Source of the DNA: Glutamicibacter sp. MNS18 | GTDB taxonomy: Bacteria; Actinomycetota; Actinomycetes; Actinomycetales; Micrococcaceae | Reading direction: 5' to 3' | Length of the DNA: 64,000 bases | NCBI RefSeq assembly: GCF_026107515.2 | Contig: NZ_JAPCHW010000015.1 | Coordinates: 1-64,000 of the forward strand | Shown here: positions 8,851 to 17,733 of the stretch, in pieces | Layout: every line of letters starts with the position of its first letter | How positions within the stretch are numbered: the first letter of the stretch is position 1 | Translations under genes and position numbers: made by a program | Notes under the pieces: model-generated | What the model was told of the DNA's origin: nothing | Seen by the model: the letters and a program-made list of their open reading frames with translations, nothing else | The model's database searches: none

Positions 8851-9141
8851 ATGCCTCAGGATTCAGAGATGGAATGGTTCTCCAGGGTACTGTTGCACTT
8901 CACATTCGACGGAATCAGCCCCACACTATTGGATCCGGAAAATATCGCTGCCGAAGCCAGACAGGGTCTGGTGTTGATCCGCCAGCTGGCTGAGCGTGGC
9001 CATCGCGAGAGCGCCCGCCAGCTGACCGAGCAGGCACTGGACCAGATCAACGACGCCTCGCGCCAGCCTGGTGCCCCGGCGCAGGTCTTTGCGGAATTGA
9101 CCAATGAGTTACTGGAACTGCATAGCGAGTTGGCCCGGTAG
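8851..9141 (+). CDS. Small conserved-type hypothetical protein
   Basis: A 96-residue, probably all-helical soluble protein (PENIAAEARQGLVLIRQL, then ELTNELLELHSELAR at the C-terminus). It has no signal peptide and no recognised domain. The ATG has GGGAAGGG upstream at normal spacing. It lies alone between the phoU terminator and the convergent DUF4193 gene, so context gives no functional hint. Confidence 0.7.
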   Translation: MPQDSEMEWFSRVLLHFTFDGISPTLLDPENIAAEARQGLVLIRQLAERGHRESARQLTEQALDQINDASRQPGAPAQVFAELTNELLELHSELAR

Positions 9142-9281
9142 TCGAACACCGCCCACATGCGCCTGTACAGCCCGCTCACGGCGCCCTCATGCCCCCGGGA
9201 GCACCCGGCCCAGGGGCAAGCCCCTCCCACCCGTGTAGCGCCCGTTGGCTGGCATCTGAGCGTATCGGCCAGATCCATGCA

Positions 9282-9305
9282 ATCGATCAATATCATCGAT
9301 CAATA
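9282..9305. repeat. Two tandem copies of ATCGATCAATA
   Basis: An 11-base direct repeat separated by TC in the gap between the small hypothetical gene and the DUF4193 gene; each copy contains the ATCGAT palindrome. Role unknown. Confidence 0.5.
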
Positions 9306-9325
9306 GACTTCAACCCGGCATTAAA

Positions 9326-9366
9326 AACATTGGCACGTTTCAGGAGCGTATGTCCCGAAACGTGCC
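9326..9366 (-). terminator. Terminator of the DUF4193 gene
   Basis: GGCACGTTTC / GAAACGTGCC perfect 10-bp stem; on the minus strand TTTTT follows a few bases later. Confidence 0.8.
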
Positions 9367-9394
9367 GTAGAGAATCCCTGTTGCGTGTGCGGCT

Positions 9395-9697
9395 CTAGCC
9401 TTCACACTCGACGCAGAATCCAGTGTTTCCCTCTTCGCGCACCAGCTGGGAGCGGTGGCGAACCAGGAAGCAGGAACCGCAGATGAATTCATCGTCCTTG
9501 GCCGGAATAACCGTAACTGTCAATTCCTCATTGGACAGATCGGCACCCGGCAACTCAAGGCCATCGGTGTGATCAGTTTCATCGAGTTCTCTCACGACGG
9601 ACTTTGCGTCCGGCGCGTTTGCGGACTTGACCGCATCCAGTGAAGCCTTGCGTGCCTCGGCTACATCCGGGCGGACCTCATCGTAATCAGTTGCCAC
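9395..9697 (-). CDS. DUF4193 family protein
   Basis: A 100-residue actinobacterial protein of unknown function. The acidic N-terminal half begins VATDYDEVRPDV. The C-terminal third carries two CxxC pairs (ICGSC and FCVEC) that look like a zinc ribbon. Start is GTG nine bases after TAGGA; the ATG three codons upstream has the ribosome binding site abutting it. A minus-strand promoter lies at 9744-9772 and a terminator follows the gene, so it forms a single-gene transcript. Confidence 0.88.
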   Translation of the reverse strand: MATDYDEVRPDVAEARKASLDAVKSANAPDAKSVVRELDETDHTDGLELPGADLSNEELTVTVIPAKDDEFICGSCFLVRHRSQLVREEGNTGFCVECEG

Positions 9698-9743
9698 GAA
9701 TTGCATTCCTAACGTGAGCCATTGTGCCTGTTCGAGATAGGAG

Positions 9744-9772
9744 ATTACAGCATACTCGGCGCAAAAACACAA
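9744..9772 (-). promoter_or_regulatory. Promoter of the DUF4193 gene
   Basis: TTGTGT, 17 bases, TGTAAT on the minus strand; predicted start about 40 bases upstream of the GTG. Confidence 0.6.
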
Positions 9773-9833
9773 TCGAACTGGGCGGTTTCGCTCTAAGCCG
9801 TCGTCCGGATATCACCGCACTCCGGAACGGAAA

Positions 9834-9882
9834 AGCATCGTGCCATGTCAGGAATCGAAATTTCGATTTCTGACATGGCACG
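9834..9882 (-). terminator. Terminator of gpmA, 44-base near-palindrome
   Basis: CGTGCCATGTCAGGAATCGA pairs with its distal copy over 22 bp with one mismatch and no loop; TTTT follows on the minus strand. Confidence 0.85.
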
Positions 9883-9899
9883 TGGCGGAGCAGTAACCG

Positions 9900-10646
9900 C
9901 TACTTGCGTCCCTGGTTGGCCACAGCCTTGATCGCATCCGCGGCCGCCTCAGGATCCAGGTAGGTACCGCCGGCGGTCAATGGCTGGAAATTCTCATCCA
10001 GTTCGTACACCAATGGAATTCCGGTCGGGATGTTCAGCGCGGCGATGTCCTCGTCGCTGATTCCGTCCAGGTGCTTGACCAGTGCGCGCAGGGAATTGCC
10101 ATGGGCGGTGACCAGTACGGTCTTACCGGCGACCAAGTCCGGTTTGATGCTGTTCTCCCAGTACGGCAGCATACGTTCAAGCACATCCTTGAGGCATTCG
10201 GTGCGCGGGGCCGTGTCCCCCAGGTCGGCATAACGTTCGTCGCCGATCTGGCTGAACTCCGAGTCGTCAGCCAGCACCGGCGGTGGGGTGTCGTAGCTGC
10301 GACGCCATTCCATGAACTGCTCTTCGCCGAACTCGGCCAGGGTCTGGGCCTTGTCCTTGCCCTGCAGGGCACCGTAGTGTCGTTCGTTCAGGCGCCAGCT
10401 TCGGCTGACCGGGATCCATGGACGCCCTGCAGATTCCAGTGCAAGGTTCGCGGTCACGATCGCACGGGTCAGCAACGAGGTGTGCAGGATGTCCGGCTTG
10501 TACCCGGCATCGGTCAGCAGCTGGCCGCCGCGCACCGCTTCGGCGCGACCCTTCTCGGTCAGCGATACGTCATACCACCCGGTGAAGAGGTTCTTCTCAT
10601 TCCATTCACTCTGGCCGTGGCGCAGCAAAATCAAAGTATGGCTCAT
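9900..10646 (-). CDS. gpmA: 2,3-bisphosphoglycerate-dependent phosphoglycerate mutase
   Basis: Interconverts 3- and 2-phosphoglycerate in glycolysis and gluconeogenesis. The 248-residue product has the histidine-phosphatase signature [10 protein letters not shown] with catalytic His10, LNERHYG with the acid-base Glu, [11 protein letters not shown] with the second His, and substrate-specificity segments typical of dPGM. The ATG at 10646 has TAGGAT seven bases upstream and no separate ribosome binding site, so a leaderless mRNA is likely. A GTG or ATG further upstream would fall inside the promoter. Confidence 0.96.
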   Translation of the reverse strand: MSHTLILLRHGQSEWNEKNLFTGWYDVSLTEKGRAEAVRGGQLLTDAGYKPDILHTSLLTRAIVTANLALESAGRPWIPVSRSWRLNERHYGALQGKDKAQTLAEFGEEQFMEWRRSYDTPPPVLADDSEFSQIGDERYADLGDTAPRTECLKDVLERMLPYWENSIKPDLVAGKTVLVTAHGNSLRALVKHLDGISDEDIAALNIPTGIPLVYELDENFQPLTAGGTYLDPEAAADAIKAVANQGRK

Positions 10647-10653
10647 GGATCCC

Positions 10654-10659
10654 ATCCTA
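10654..10659 (-). promoter_or_regulatory. -10 box of gpmA (leaderless)
   Basis: TAGGAT on the minus strand, seven bases before the ATG. Confidence 0.55.
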
Positions 10660-10758
10660 TCGTCGCCGGTTTGGACACCGGACTTTCATTGCAGAACAAC
10701 AGGCGCATATTGCATCGGCGCTTCAACGGGCGGGACAATATGACTTGATTTCGAAACC

Positions 10759-11076
10759 CTAGTAGCTGGACCAGTTGCCGCCGCGGCTGGACAGTGCCGG
10801 ACGGACGTCGGCCAGGTACACACAGCAGATACAGGCGGCGATCAGCTGCAGGAAACCACCGCTGAAGGCCGCCGCGCTGGGAATGGCCGAGAGTACCGCG
10901 ATGAACGCGCTACCGCCGGTCAACGCCATCCAGAATCCCTTGGTGCGCTTTCCCTCGGCGACGAACCGGTCCGAGGGATGGCGTACGGCGTCAATCAACG
11001 CCCAGACTGCCAGCACGGCGATAACCAGAGACAGGGCATACATCAGATAAAACTCGATGGTGGTCGCAAGTTGCAT
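10759..11076 (-). CDS. DUF2516 family membrane protein
   Basis: A 105-residue integral membrane protein of unknown function found in actinobacteria. Three hydrophobic segments are visible, at about residues 8-28 (LMYALSLVIAVLAVWALI), 48-66 and 70-88; between the first two is the motif IDAVRHPSDRF, and the C-terminus is polar. TAGGCT lies six bases before the ATG, giving a leaderless layout. It is transcribed toward gpmA but gpmA has its own promoter. Confidence 0.85.
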   Translation of the reverse strand: MQLATTIEFYLMYALSLVIAVLAVWALIDAVRHPSDRFVAEGKRTKGFWMALTGGSAFIAVLSAIPSAAAFSGGFLQLIAACICCVYLADVRPALSSRGGNWSSY

Positions 11077-11082
11077 GTTTCA

Positions 11083-11088
11083 AGCCTA
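11083..11088 (-). promoter_or_regulatory. -10 box of the DUF2516 gene (leaderless)
   Basis: TAGGCT on the minus strand, six bases before the ATG. Confidence 0.55.
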
Positions 11089-11150
11089 CCTGCGTCGGCC
11101 CGCGCAACGGCGAATTGGTCCACCAGCAAAATTTCCTGTTGCCTTGGAAA

Positions 11151-12314
11151 CTAACCCTCAAGCACCGCCAACGCCTGGGACAGGTCCCACCATAAGTCGG
11201 ACGCTTGCTCGATACCCACCGACAACCGGATCAGATTCCGCGGAACGCTCTGTGGCTCGGATGCATGCCGTGCCCGGCGTTCAGCGAGCGTCTCCACCCC
11301 GCCCAGTGACGTGGCGGGGGTGATCAGCCGGAAGGCGGCAACCACCCGATCGGCATCCTCGGCGCTGTCTCCGGCTTCAAAGGCGATCACCGAACCGAAC
11401 CCGTCCATCTGGGCCGAAGCCAGGTCATGGCCCGGGTCCTGGGCCAACCCGGGATACCGTACCGTCCTCACCGCCGGGTGGGTAGAAAGCTGCTCGGCCA
11501 GGAACTGCGCGTTGGCCTGCGAACGCTCCAACCTGACCGATAAGGTGCGCATGCCGCGCAAGGCCAGGAACACATCCATTGGCGAGGCGATGGCCCCGTG
11601 CAGCGTGCGGTAGCCGTGGAGGCGTTCACGCAACCGGGCGTTGGAGGTCAGCGCCGCCCCCAGGATGACATCCGAATGCCCCGACAGGGTCTTGGTCACC
11701 GAATGGATCACCACATCCGCACCCTGGGCCAGCGGGCGTTGCAGCAACGGGGTGGCAAAGGTGTTGTCCACCAAGCTCAATACCCCAGCGGTCCGGGCGG
11801 CCTCCAGCAGGACCGGTAGATCGGCGACCTCGAGCATGGGGTTGGTCGGGGATTCCAGCCACAGCGCATCGGCCCCAACGAGGGCGGCACAACTTGCCGC
11901 GGTATCCGTGATGTCTATGGTGCGGACCTTGAGCACACCGGCGGCCTCCAGCTCAGCCACCAGGGAAAGCGAACCGTTGTAGGAATGCCGAGGCAACACC
12001 AGGGTCCCGCCACGCGGCACCAGCGACAGGCCGGCGGCGATCGCGGCCATCCCAGAGGAAAAAACCAGAGCCGGAAGCTCGGACTGCTCCAGTTGCCCCA
12101 GAAGTTCTTCGAATCCGTCCCAACTGGGATTCGAGAACCTGCCATACACCCGGTCACCGGCCCCTGCTTCCCCGTGCGAATGGAAGGTAGAGGTGAAGGT
12201 CACCGGGTGGTTCACCGGGGAATTATCCTGCCCATTCGGCCGGGCGCCGGACACCGTCAGGGTATGGGCGCTGAATGGGGGTCGGGTACTCTTCGGTTGC
12301 GCTTCGTGACTCAT
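11151..12314 (-). CDS. metB: PLP-dependent trans-sulfuration enzyme (cystathionine gamma-synthase/lyase type)
   Basis: A 387-residue member of the Cys/Met metabolism PLP family, acting in trans-sulfuration between homoserine or cysteine and cystathionine. The PLP-binding lysine is Lys208 in SVTKTLSGHSD; Tyr57 in VYGRF, SSGMAA, LESPTNP and VDNTFATP are the other cofactor and substrate signatures. The sequence alone does not tell synthase from lyase, so the symbol is tentative. TAGCCT lies seven bases before the ATG, giving a leaderless layout. No sulfur genes adjoin it. Confidence 0.9.
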   Translation of the reverse strand: MSHEAQPKSTRPPFSAHTLTVSGARPNGQDNSPVNHPVTFTSTFHSHGEAGAGDRVYGRFSNPSWDGFEELLGQLEQSELPALVFSSGMAAIAAGLSLVPRGGTLVLPRHSYNGSLSLVAELEAAGVLKVRTIDITDTAASCAALVGADALWLESPTNPMLEVADLPVLLEAARTAGVLSLVDNTFATPLLQRPLAQGADVVIHSVTKTLSGHSDVILGAALTSNARLRERLHGYRTLHGAIASPMDVFLALRGMRTLSVRLERSQANAQFLAEQLSTHPAVRTVRYPGLAQDPGHDLASAQMDGFGSVIAFEAGDSAEDADRVVAAFRLITPATSLGGVETLAERRARHASEPQSVPRNLIRLSVGIEQASDLWWDLSQALAVLEG

Positions 12315-12321
12315 GGTTCCA

Positions 12322-12327
12322 AGGCTA
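12322..12327 (-). promoter_or_regulatory. -10 box of the trans-sulfuration gene (leaderless)
   Basis: TAGCCT on the minus strand, seven bases before the ATG. Confidence 0.55.
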
Positions 12328-12451
12328 CGCCTGGTGTAAAGCCATCCGGTATCCGCGTTTCCACATATTTCACGGCACGTATATGCATGTGAAGAGGCAA
12401 CTCATTGTCCACCTATCCGTCGGTTTGGGCTCTGCAGGCTCGGAACTTCGT

Positions 12452-12457
12452 TAGGCT
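12452..12457 (+). promoter_or_regulatory. -10 box of tmk-holB (leaderless)
   Basis: TAGGCT six bases before the GTG start of tmk. Confidence 0.55.
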
Positions 12458-12463
12458 AGTTGA

Positions 12464-13117
12464 GTGAGTATGCAGCCTTCTTCCCTCCCCCGCGGCCTGT
12501 TCATCACCTTTGAAGGTGGTGACGGGGCTGGAAAGTCGACCCAATTGCGCCTACTACGTGAAGCCCTGCAGGAGCACGGTATGGGCGTGGTCACCACCCG
12601 TGAACCGGGTGGCACCGAGATCGGCGAGAAGTTGCGTTCCCTGGTCCTGGAACACGGCCATGGTCAGATCGATAAACGGACAGAGGCGCTGATATACGCT
12701 GCAGCGCGGGCCGCTCACGTGGCCCAGTTCATCACCCCGCATCTATCGCAGGGAACCCACGTGGTCAGCGACCGTTTTGTCGATTCTTCCCTGGCATACC
12801 AGGGCGTCGGCCGCGGGCTGGGGATCGCGGCAGTAGCCGCCATCAACGATTTCGCCACCGGTTCGCTGTCCCCGGATCTGACCATCCTGCTGGATATTTC
12901 CGCCGCCGACGGCCGGGCCCGACGTATCGCCAGTACCGGAGGGGTGGAAGTGTCCGACCGGCTGGAAGCCGAACCCGATGAATTCCACGAGAATATCCGG
13001 CAGGCCTTCCTCTCACTGGCCCACGCAGCGCCGGAACGCTACCTGGTGCTGGATGCCAATCAACCAGCCGAGGATTTGCATGCCCGAATCATGGACCGAC
13101 TGCAGGCGGTATTGTGA
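12464..13117 (+). CDS. tmk: Thymidylate kinase
   Basis: Phosphorylates dTMP to dTDP for DNA synthesis. The 217-residue protein has a P-loop FEGGDGAGKSTQ near residue 16, the DR[YF] motif SDRFVDSSLAYQG, and a LID-type Arg-rich segment GRARRI. Start is GTG 12464 (or the ATG two codons on); TAGGCT six bases upstream and the absence of a ribosome binding site favour a leaderless GTG. The stop codon overlaps the holB start, giving a tmk-holB operon, the arrangement usual in actinobacteria. Confidence 0.96.
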   Translation: MSMQPSSLPRGLFITFEGGDGAGKSTQLRLLREALQEHGMGVVTTREPGGTEIGEKLRSLVLEHGHGQIDKRTEALIYAAARAAHVAQFITPHLSQGTHVVSDRFVDSSLAYQGVGRGLGIAAVAAINDFATGSLSPDLTILLDISAADGRARRIASTGGVEVSDRLEAEPDEFHENIRQAFLSLAHAAPERYLVLDANQPAEDLHARIMDRLQAVL

Positions 13118-14268
13118 TGCGCCCGGTCTTTTCCGAACTGGCCGGACAGCAACGGGTCATCGACACCTTGGACCGTGAAGTGGATAAGGGCAATCCCACC
13201 CATGCCTGGCTTTTCACCGGCCCTCCGGGTTCCGGCCGGACAACTGCGGCCCGGGCCTTTGCAGCAGCCCTGCAATGCGGGCAGGATCCGGCGGGTTGCG
13301 GGCAATGCAAGTCTTGCCTGCAGGTACTCTCCGGGGCCCATCCGGACGTCGCCTTCGTGTCCACCAACAAGGTCGCCTACCAGATCGAGGACGTCCGGCA
13401 GTTGATCACCCGGGCGCAGGAACGCGCCGGTGCCGGGAAATGGCGCATCATCATCATCGAGGACGCCGACCGGATGACCGAACGAACTACCAATGTGCTG
13501 CTCAAGGCGATCGAGGAGCCACCGGAGCGCACCTTGTGGTTCCTGTGCGCCCCGTCCCCGGCAGACGTCCTGGTGACTATCCGTTCACGGTGCCGCGCAG
13601 TGAACCTGGCCATCCCTGCCGTACATGAGGTCGCCGCCTTGCTGGTGCGACGTGACGGGCTGACCGAGGAACAGGCGCAGTTCGCCGCCAGGGTTTCCCA
13701 GTCCCATATCGGCGTGGCACGGATGCTGGCCCGTGATGAACAGGCGCGAAGCCGTCGTGAACGCCTGGTGACGCTGCCATTGCGCCTGAACACCTTGCCG
13801 CAGGCCATGGCTGCTGCCTCCGAGATCGTTACGCTGGCCAGCGACCATGCCGAAGCCACCACTGGTGCTTCGCTGGCCGAAAGGACCGCGGCCCTGCGTC
13901 ATGCCAACGGTTTGGGTGAGGACGAAACGATCCCGCCCGGATTGCGTGGTGCCTTCAAGGCCATCGAGGAAGATGCCAAACGGTTCGCCCGTCGTGCCAC
14001 CTTCGACTCGCTGGACCGCACGCTGATCGACCTGACCACGTTCTTCCGTGACGTGCTCACTGTCCAGTTGGGCGCCCATTCGGAGCTGATCAATGAGCAC
14101 CGCCGCGATGAGATCGAACGCTATGCGGCCTCGCAAAGCAGCGAGAAGAGCCTGCACCAGATCGACGCCATCAACGCGACGCGACGCCGGCTGGCTGCCA
14201 ACGTCACCCCGTTGCTGGCCCTGGAAGCCCTGATGTCCACACTGCTGCAACAGCCCGGCAGACGATAA
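13117..14268 (+). CDS. holB: DNA polymerase III delta-prime subunit
   Basis: Clamp-loader subunit of the replicative polymerase, an AAA+ fold protein of 383 residues. Visible are GPPGSGRTT in the P-loop position (Arg replaces the usual Lys), a four-cysteine zinc module (CGQ..GCGQCKSC, about residues 49-65), IIIEDADRMTE (Walker B-like), the SRC motif TIRSRCRAVNL, and a helical C-terminal collar domain. The ATG overlaps the tmk stop (TGATG); a GTG one codon earlier is an equally possible start. Confidence 0.93.
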   Translation: MRPVFSELAGQQRVIDTLDREVDKGNPTHAWLFTGPPGSGRTTAARAFAAALQCGQDPAGCGQCKSCLQVLSGAHPDVAFVSTNKVAYQIEDVRQLITRAQERAGAGKWRIIIIEDADRMTERTTNVLLKAIEEPPERTLWFLCAPSPADVLVTIRSRCRAVNLAIPAVHEVAALLVRRDGLTEEQAQFAARVSQSHIGVARMLARDEQARSRRERLVTLPLRLNTLPQAMAAASEIVTLASDHAEATTGASLAERTAALRHANGLGEDETIPPGLRGAFKAIEEDAKRFARRATFDSLDRTLIDLTTFFRDVLTVQLGAHSELINEHRRDEIERYAASQSSEKSLHQIDAINATRRRLAANVTPLLALEALMSTLLQQPGRR

Positions 14269-14309
14269 GCCACTGCGCCACGGCGCCGACCCAACCCAAG
14301 GAGTGACAC

Positions 14310-15824
14310 GTGTCAGTTCGCCCAAGCCATCACCGGTGGCTACCCACCGCAGCCATCACCGCAGTGTTGGGGCTGGTGCTCAGCGGCTGCTCCACACCGA
14401 CACCACAGGCACCTACCGAGCCCTCGCAGCTGGGCAGCGGGCTGGAAACCTACTATGAGCAGGAACTGACGTGGGACTCCTGCGGTAGCATCATCGAGTG
14501 CGCCACGGTCCAGGTTCCGCTGGACTACAGCGAGCCGGAAGGTGAATCCATCGAACTGGCGCTGAACCGCCGATCGGCTCAGGACAGCGAGAAGAACCTG
14601 TTGGTCAACCCGGGTGGCCCCGGTGGCTCCGGACTGGATCTGGTGACATCCTCGGTGCCGCTGATGTTCAGCAACGAGCTTCAACGCGAGTACAGCATTA
14701 TCGGATTCGATCCGCGAGGTGTCGGACGCAGCACTCCGATCAGTTGCCTGAGTGACGGGCAACGTGACGCCGCGCGGGAAAAGAACCTGCGATCATGGGT
14801 CAAGGAAGACCGCGATGAGATCCGCGAGGAAAGCAAGAAGTATGCCCAGGCCTGCCAGGAGAACTCCGGCGATCTCCTCGGACACGTTGACACGGTTTCG
14901 GCTGCCAAGGACATGGATATCATCCGTGCCGCACTCGGTGACGGGGAACTGAACTATCTGGGCTACTCCTACGGCACTTTCCTTGGCGCCACCTACGCGA
15001 ACCTTTTCCCGGCCAGCACCGGGCGGTTCGTCCTGGACGGCGCATTGGATCCCAAGTCCGGAGCAACCCAAGTTGACCAGGCCCAAGCCGTGGGGTTCGA
15101 AGGCGAGATCACCGCATGGCTGGAGGACTGCCTGGGCACCGAGTCATGCCCGTTCACCGGTTCGGTGGATGAGGCCCGTGGCCAGCTTCACGACTTCCTC
15201 GAATCCGTTGAGGAACAACCATTGGAGTCCAGCGACGGACGTACGGTGCCGATCATCGACTTCATCAACGGCTTCATCGTCCCGCTCTATGACAACTCCA
15301 CGTGGCCAATGCTCAGCACCGCCATGGCAGATGCCATGGAAGGGGACGTGGACATGATCCTGATGTTCGCGGACCTGACAGCGAACCGCCAGTCCGACGG
15401 CAGCTACAGCTCGAATTCCTCTGAGGTTTTCGGCGCCATCAACTGCCTGGATCGTCCCATGGATGCGGCAGAAGCACGCATGGAAGCCGAGGCCCAGGAA
15501 CTGCAGCGGGTTGCCCCGACATTGGGCAAGTACCTTTCCTACGGCGCGCTGGGCTGCGAATACTGGCCCTATGATGCCACCGGCCGTCCCGGTGAATTGA
15601 ACGCGACCGGCGCTGGCGACATCCTGGTCATCGGGACCACCGGTGACCCCGCGACGCCGTACCAATGGGCGGAGTCCCTGGCCCGGCAGCTCGACGGCGG
15701 CATGCTACTGACCTATGAAGGGCACGGCCACACCGCCTACGGGCGGTCAAACGACTGCATCACCCAAGCGGTTGATGGATACCTGATCGACGGGGAGCTG
15801 CCGCAGGAAGGTACGCGCTGCTAG
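14310..15824 (+). CDS. Secreted alpha/beta hydrolase lipoprotein, TAP-type peptidase
   Basis: A 504-residue exported hydrolase of the tripeptidyl aminopeptidase (TAP/SlpD/SlpE) type, expected to cleave short peptides outside the membrane. A signal peptide with lipobox LSGC (about residue 27) predicts a lipoprotein. The hydrolase domain has the oxyanion segment NPGGPGGSG, the nucleophile Ser220 in GYSYG, a late Asp in TGDPATPY and the catalytic His in GHGHTAYG; the C-terminal TAP-like domain is complete. Start is GTG with AAGGAG upstream. It stands alone after holB. Confidence 0.9.
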   Translation: MSVRPSHHRWLPTAAITAVLGLVLSGCSTPTPQAPTEPSQLGSGLETYYEQELTWDSCGSIIECATVQVPLDYSEPEGESIELALNRRSAQDSEKNLLVNPGGPGGSGLDLVTSSVPLMFSNELQREYSIIGFDPRGVGRSTPISCLSDGQRDAAREKNLRSWVKEDRDEIREESKKYAQACQENSGDLLGHVDTVSAAKDMDIIRAALGDGELNYLGYSYGTFLGATYANLFPASTGRFVLDGALDPKSGATQVDQAQAVGFEGEITAWLEDCLGTESCPFTGSVDEARGQLHDFLESVEEQPLESSDGRTVPIIDFINGFIVPLYDNSTWPMLSTAMADAMEGDVDMILMFADLTANRQSDGSYSSNSSEVFGAINCLDRPMDAAEARMEAEAQELQRVAPTLGKYLSYGALGCEYWPYDATGRPGELNATGAGDILVIGTTGDPATPYQWAESLARQLDGGMLLTYEGHGHTAYGRSNDCITQAVDGYLIDGELPQEGTRC

Positions 15825-15902
15825 CTTGGCCGGTTCGACGTCCCCGTTTTGACGCGGATCGAAGGACTCGGATAAAGTAACGTGGTGCCCTAGTGGTATC
15901 AG

Positions 15903-15974
15903 GCCTCCTTAGCTCAGGGGTAGAGCAGCTCCCTCGTAAAGAGCAGGTCGGCGGTTCAAATCCGCCAGGGGGCT
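15903..15974 (+). tRNA. tRNA-Thr (anticodon CGT)
   Basis: Acceptor GCCTCCT / AGGGGGC (one G-T pair), D arm GCTC/GAGC, anticodon loop CTCGTAA (CGT) and T arm GGCGG-TTCAAAT-CCGCC. The base of the anticodon stem has a C-A mismatch. CCA is not encoded. Confidence 0.93.
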
Positions 15975-15985
15975 CTGGGAAGTAC

Positions 15986-16023
15986 AACCCCGGAACCGCG
16001 ATTATTCGCCTGGTTCCGGGGTT
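15986..16023 (+). terminator. Terminator after tRNA-Thr
   Basis: AACCCCGGAACC / GGTTCCGGGGTT perfect 12-bp stem; short T-rich tail. Confidence 0.8.
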
Positions 16024-16233
16024 GTTCGCTGTCTGGACCATGCACCAGGCGCATTGTTCGCCTTCATCCCGGGGTACGGCTCCGGTCCCGGCCCCGCGGT
16101 ATCTCCGGCAGGTCTTTCTTGGCCGTCGGATGTTCCGGTCTTCTGCTGGCCCGACAATCTGCCGAAACCCATGGCTTTACCCACGCCGTGGTCGTAACGT
16201 GGGGGTCTACGGATCTACCGATTCGATTGCGGG

Positions 16234-17079
16234 GTGATGACGATGCAGGGAAACGAGCCCACCGCTGCGCTCTCCCGGGCCGGCTACGACCCGGATTTTC
16301 TCAAGGTATCCGTTGCACCACCACAATTGGACGCAGCCCTGGAAGATGATGCGGTCCCCGTCGACGGCGCCGTAATCATCCCCTACACCCATTTCTCCCT
16401 GGTGATGAGTCGCAGCCGCCAGTTCGCCCGCTGGGTCGGCTGGAATATCGACGGGTCCAGAATGCTGTTGCTGAGCCGCTCAGGCATCAACTTCACCAAG
16501 GACTCCCGGTTGCCCGGTGACCTCCAGATCGGCAACGAGCTCTACCAGGGCAACAGGCTGGATCGAGGCCACCTGGCCCGCCGATCGGATCTGCTATGGG
16601 GCGAGATGGACGAGGCGTGGCAGGCCAATCGGGATTCGTTTTTCTACACCAATATCGCGCCGCAAATGGATGACTTCAACCAGAGCCGACAGAACGGGAT
16701 CTGGGGAATGTTGGAGAACGCCCTGTACGACTTGGTTGATGTCCAGGACCTGAGGGCCTCGGTCTTTGCCGGACCGGTTTTCCATGTGCAGGATTGGCCC
16801 TACCGGAATGTCCCGCTGCCGGCCGAATACTGGAAGTTGCTGGCCTACCGCGAAAACGGGATCCTCAAGGCCCGGGCGTTCTTGCTGACCCAGGATCTGG
16901 ATCAGCTACGGGCGGTCCTGGCGCTTGATGAATTCCGGGTCTACCAGATCACCCTCCCCGAGCTGGAAGATCGGACACAGTTGCGCTTTCCCAAAGTACT
17001 CCACGATGCCGACGATTTCAGCGCCGACAGCCTGGTGGCCCGTCAACCACTGGACAGCCGCAGCGACATCTTCTGGTAA
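16234..17079 (+). CDS. DNA/RNA non-specific endonuclease (NUC family)
   Basis: A 281-residue beta-beta-alpha metal nuclease of the Serratia NucA/EndoG type that cuts DNA and RNA without sequence preference. The catalytic motif is DRGH (His113) in LDRGHLARRSDLLWG; the metal-ligand Asn region is FYTNIAPQMDDFNQS. No signal peptide is visible: the N-terminus is acidic and polar, which is odd because most characterised members are exported. No inhibitor gene adjoins it. Start could be GTG 16234, ATG 16237 or ATG 16243; the GCGGGG run fits the last best. It follows tRNA-Thr directly. Confidence 0.88.
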   Translation: MMTMQGNEPTAALSRAGYDPDFLKVSVAPPQLDAALEDDAVPVDGAVIIPYTHFSLVMSRSRQFARWVGWNIDGSRMLLLSRSGINFTKDSRLPGDLQIGNELYQGNRLDRGHLARRSDLLWGEMDEAWQANRDSFFYTNIAPQMDDFNQSRQNGIWGMLENALYDLVDVQDLRASVFAGPVFHVQDWPYRNVPLPAEYWKLLAYRENGILKARAFLLTQDLDQLRAVLALDEFRVYQITLPELEDRTQLRFPKVLHDADDFSADSLVARQPLDSRSDIFW

Positions 17080-17140
17080 TCCCGAAGCAGCTCGTCGGGC
17101 CGAGGGGATCGGATGGATGCGCCGCGGAACCGCGGAACTT

Positions 17141-17617
17141 TCAGCCCTGTAGCCCCAGTCCCAGCCGGGTGATGTTCTCCGCCGGGTCCCCGCCGGGCAC
17201 CGGCTCGGTCAGGTACTGTTCCCAGACCCACCCCGCGGGGACAAGACCACGTTCGGACACCCAGCTTTGCAGGTAGTCGTGGGCTGCCGGAAGCTGTGCG
17301 TAGTCACCGGCAACGGTCAGTATCGCGGTCCTGGCCGCCGGGAGGGTTTCACCACGTACCTCACCCATCCCGGCGAAGCGTTCTGCCACGGGAACGGCAA
17401 CAGCCAGGTCCAGGGTGTCCCCGGCCTGGCCGTAGACGATTCCCATCGGTGGTGCCGAAGGGTCCACACCCGATTCCCCCAGCGCCGAGAAAATTGCCGG
17501 AAATGCGGAGTCGTAGAATTCGGGGATCTCTTCCATGCCGACTTCACGCCGGATGCAGGCCACCTGCAACGGATCACGATCTTCGATGGTAGGTTCGGTG
17601 AACCCCGCTTGCCCCAT
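17141..17617 (-). CDS. GyrI-like / effector-binding domain protein
   Basis: A 158-residue stand-alone effector-binding domain of the GyrI/AraC-C-terminal type, a fold that binds small hydrophobic ligands. Typical elements are LQVACIRREVGMEEIPEFYDSAF, PPMGIVYG, AVPVAERFAG and the C-terminal VWEQYLTEPVPGGDPAENIT. It has no DNA-binding domain. The ATG is preceded by GGGAG. A role in binding or sequestering small molecules is inferred from the family; the ligand is unknown. Confidence 0.8.
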   Translation of the reverse strand: MGQAGFTEPTIEDRDPLQVACIRREVGMEEIPEFYDSAFPAIFSALGESGVDPSAPPMGIVYGQAGDTLDLAVAVPVAERFAGMGEVRGETLPAARTAILTVAGDYAQLPAAHDYLQSWVSERGLVPAGWVWEQYLTEPVPGGDPAENITRLGLGLQG

Positions 17618-17733
17618 GATGCACTCCCTGTTTGTCTGGCCAACCCTGACCCCACCAGTCTAGGGTCCGCGGGTCACAGCGTACAGGAAAACCGGGGAAA
17701 CGGATCATGGAGACTCGCGTGGCACAGCGCGCA

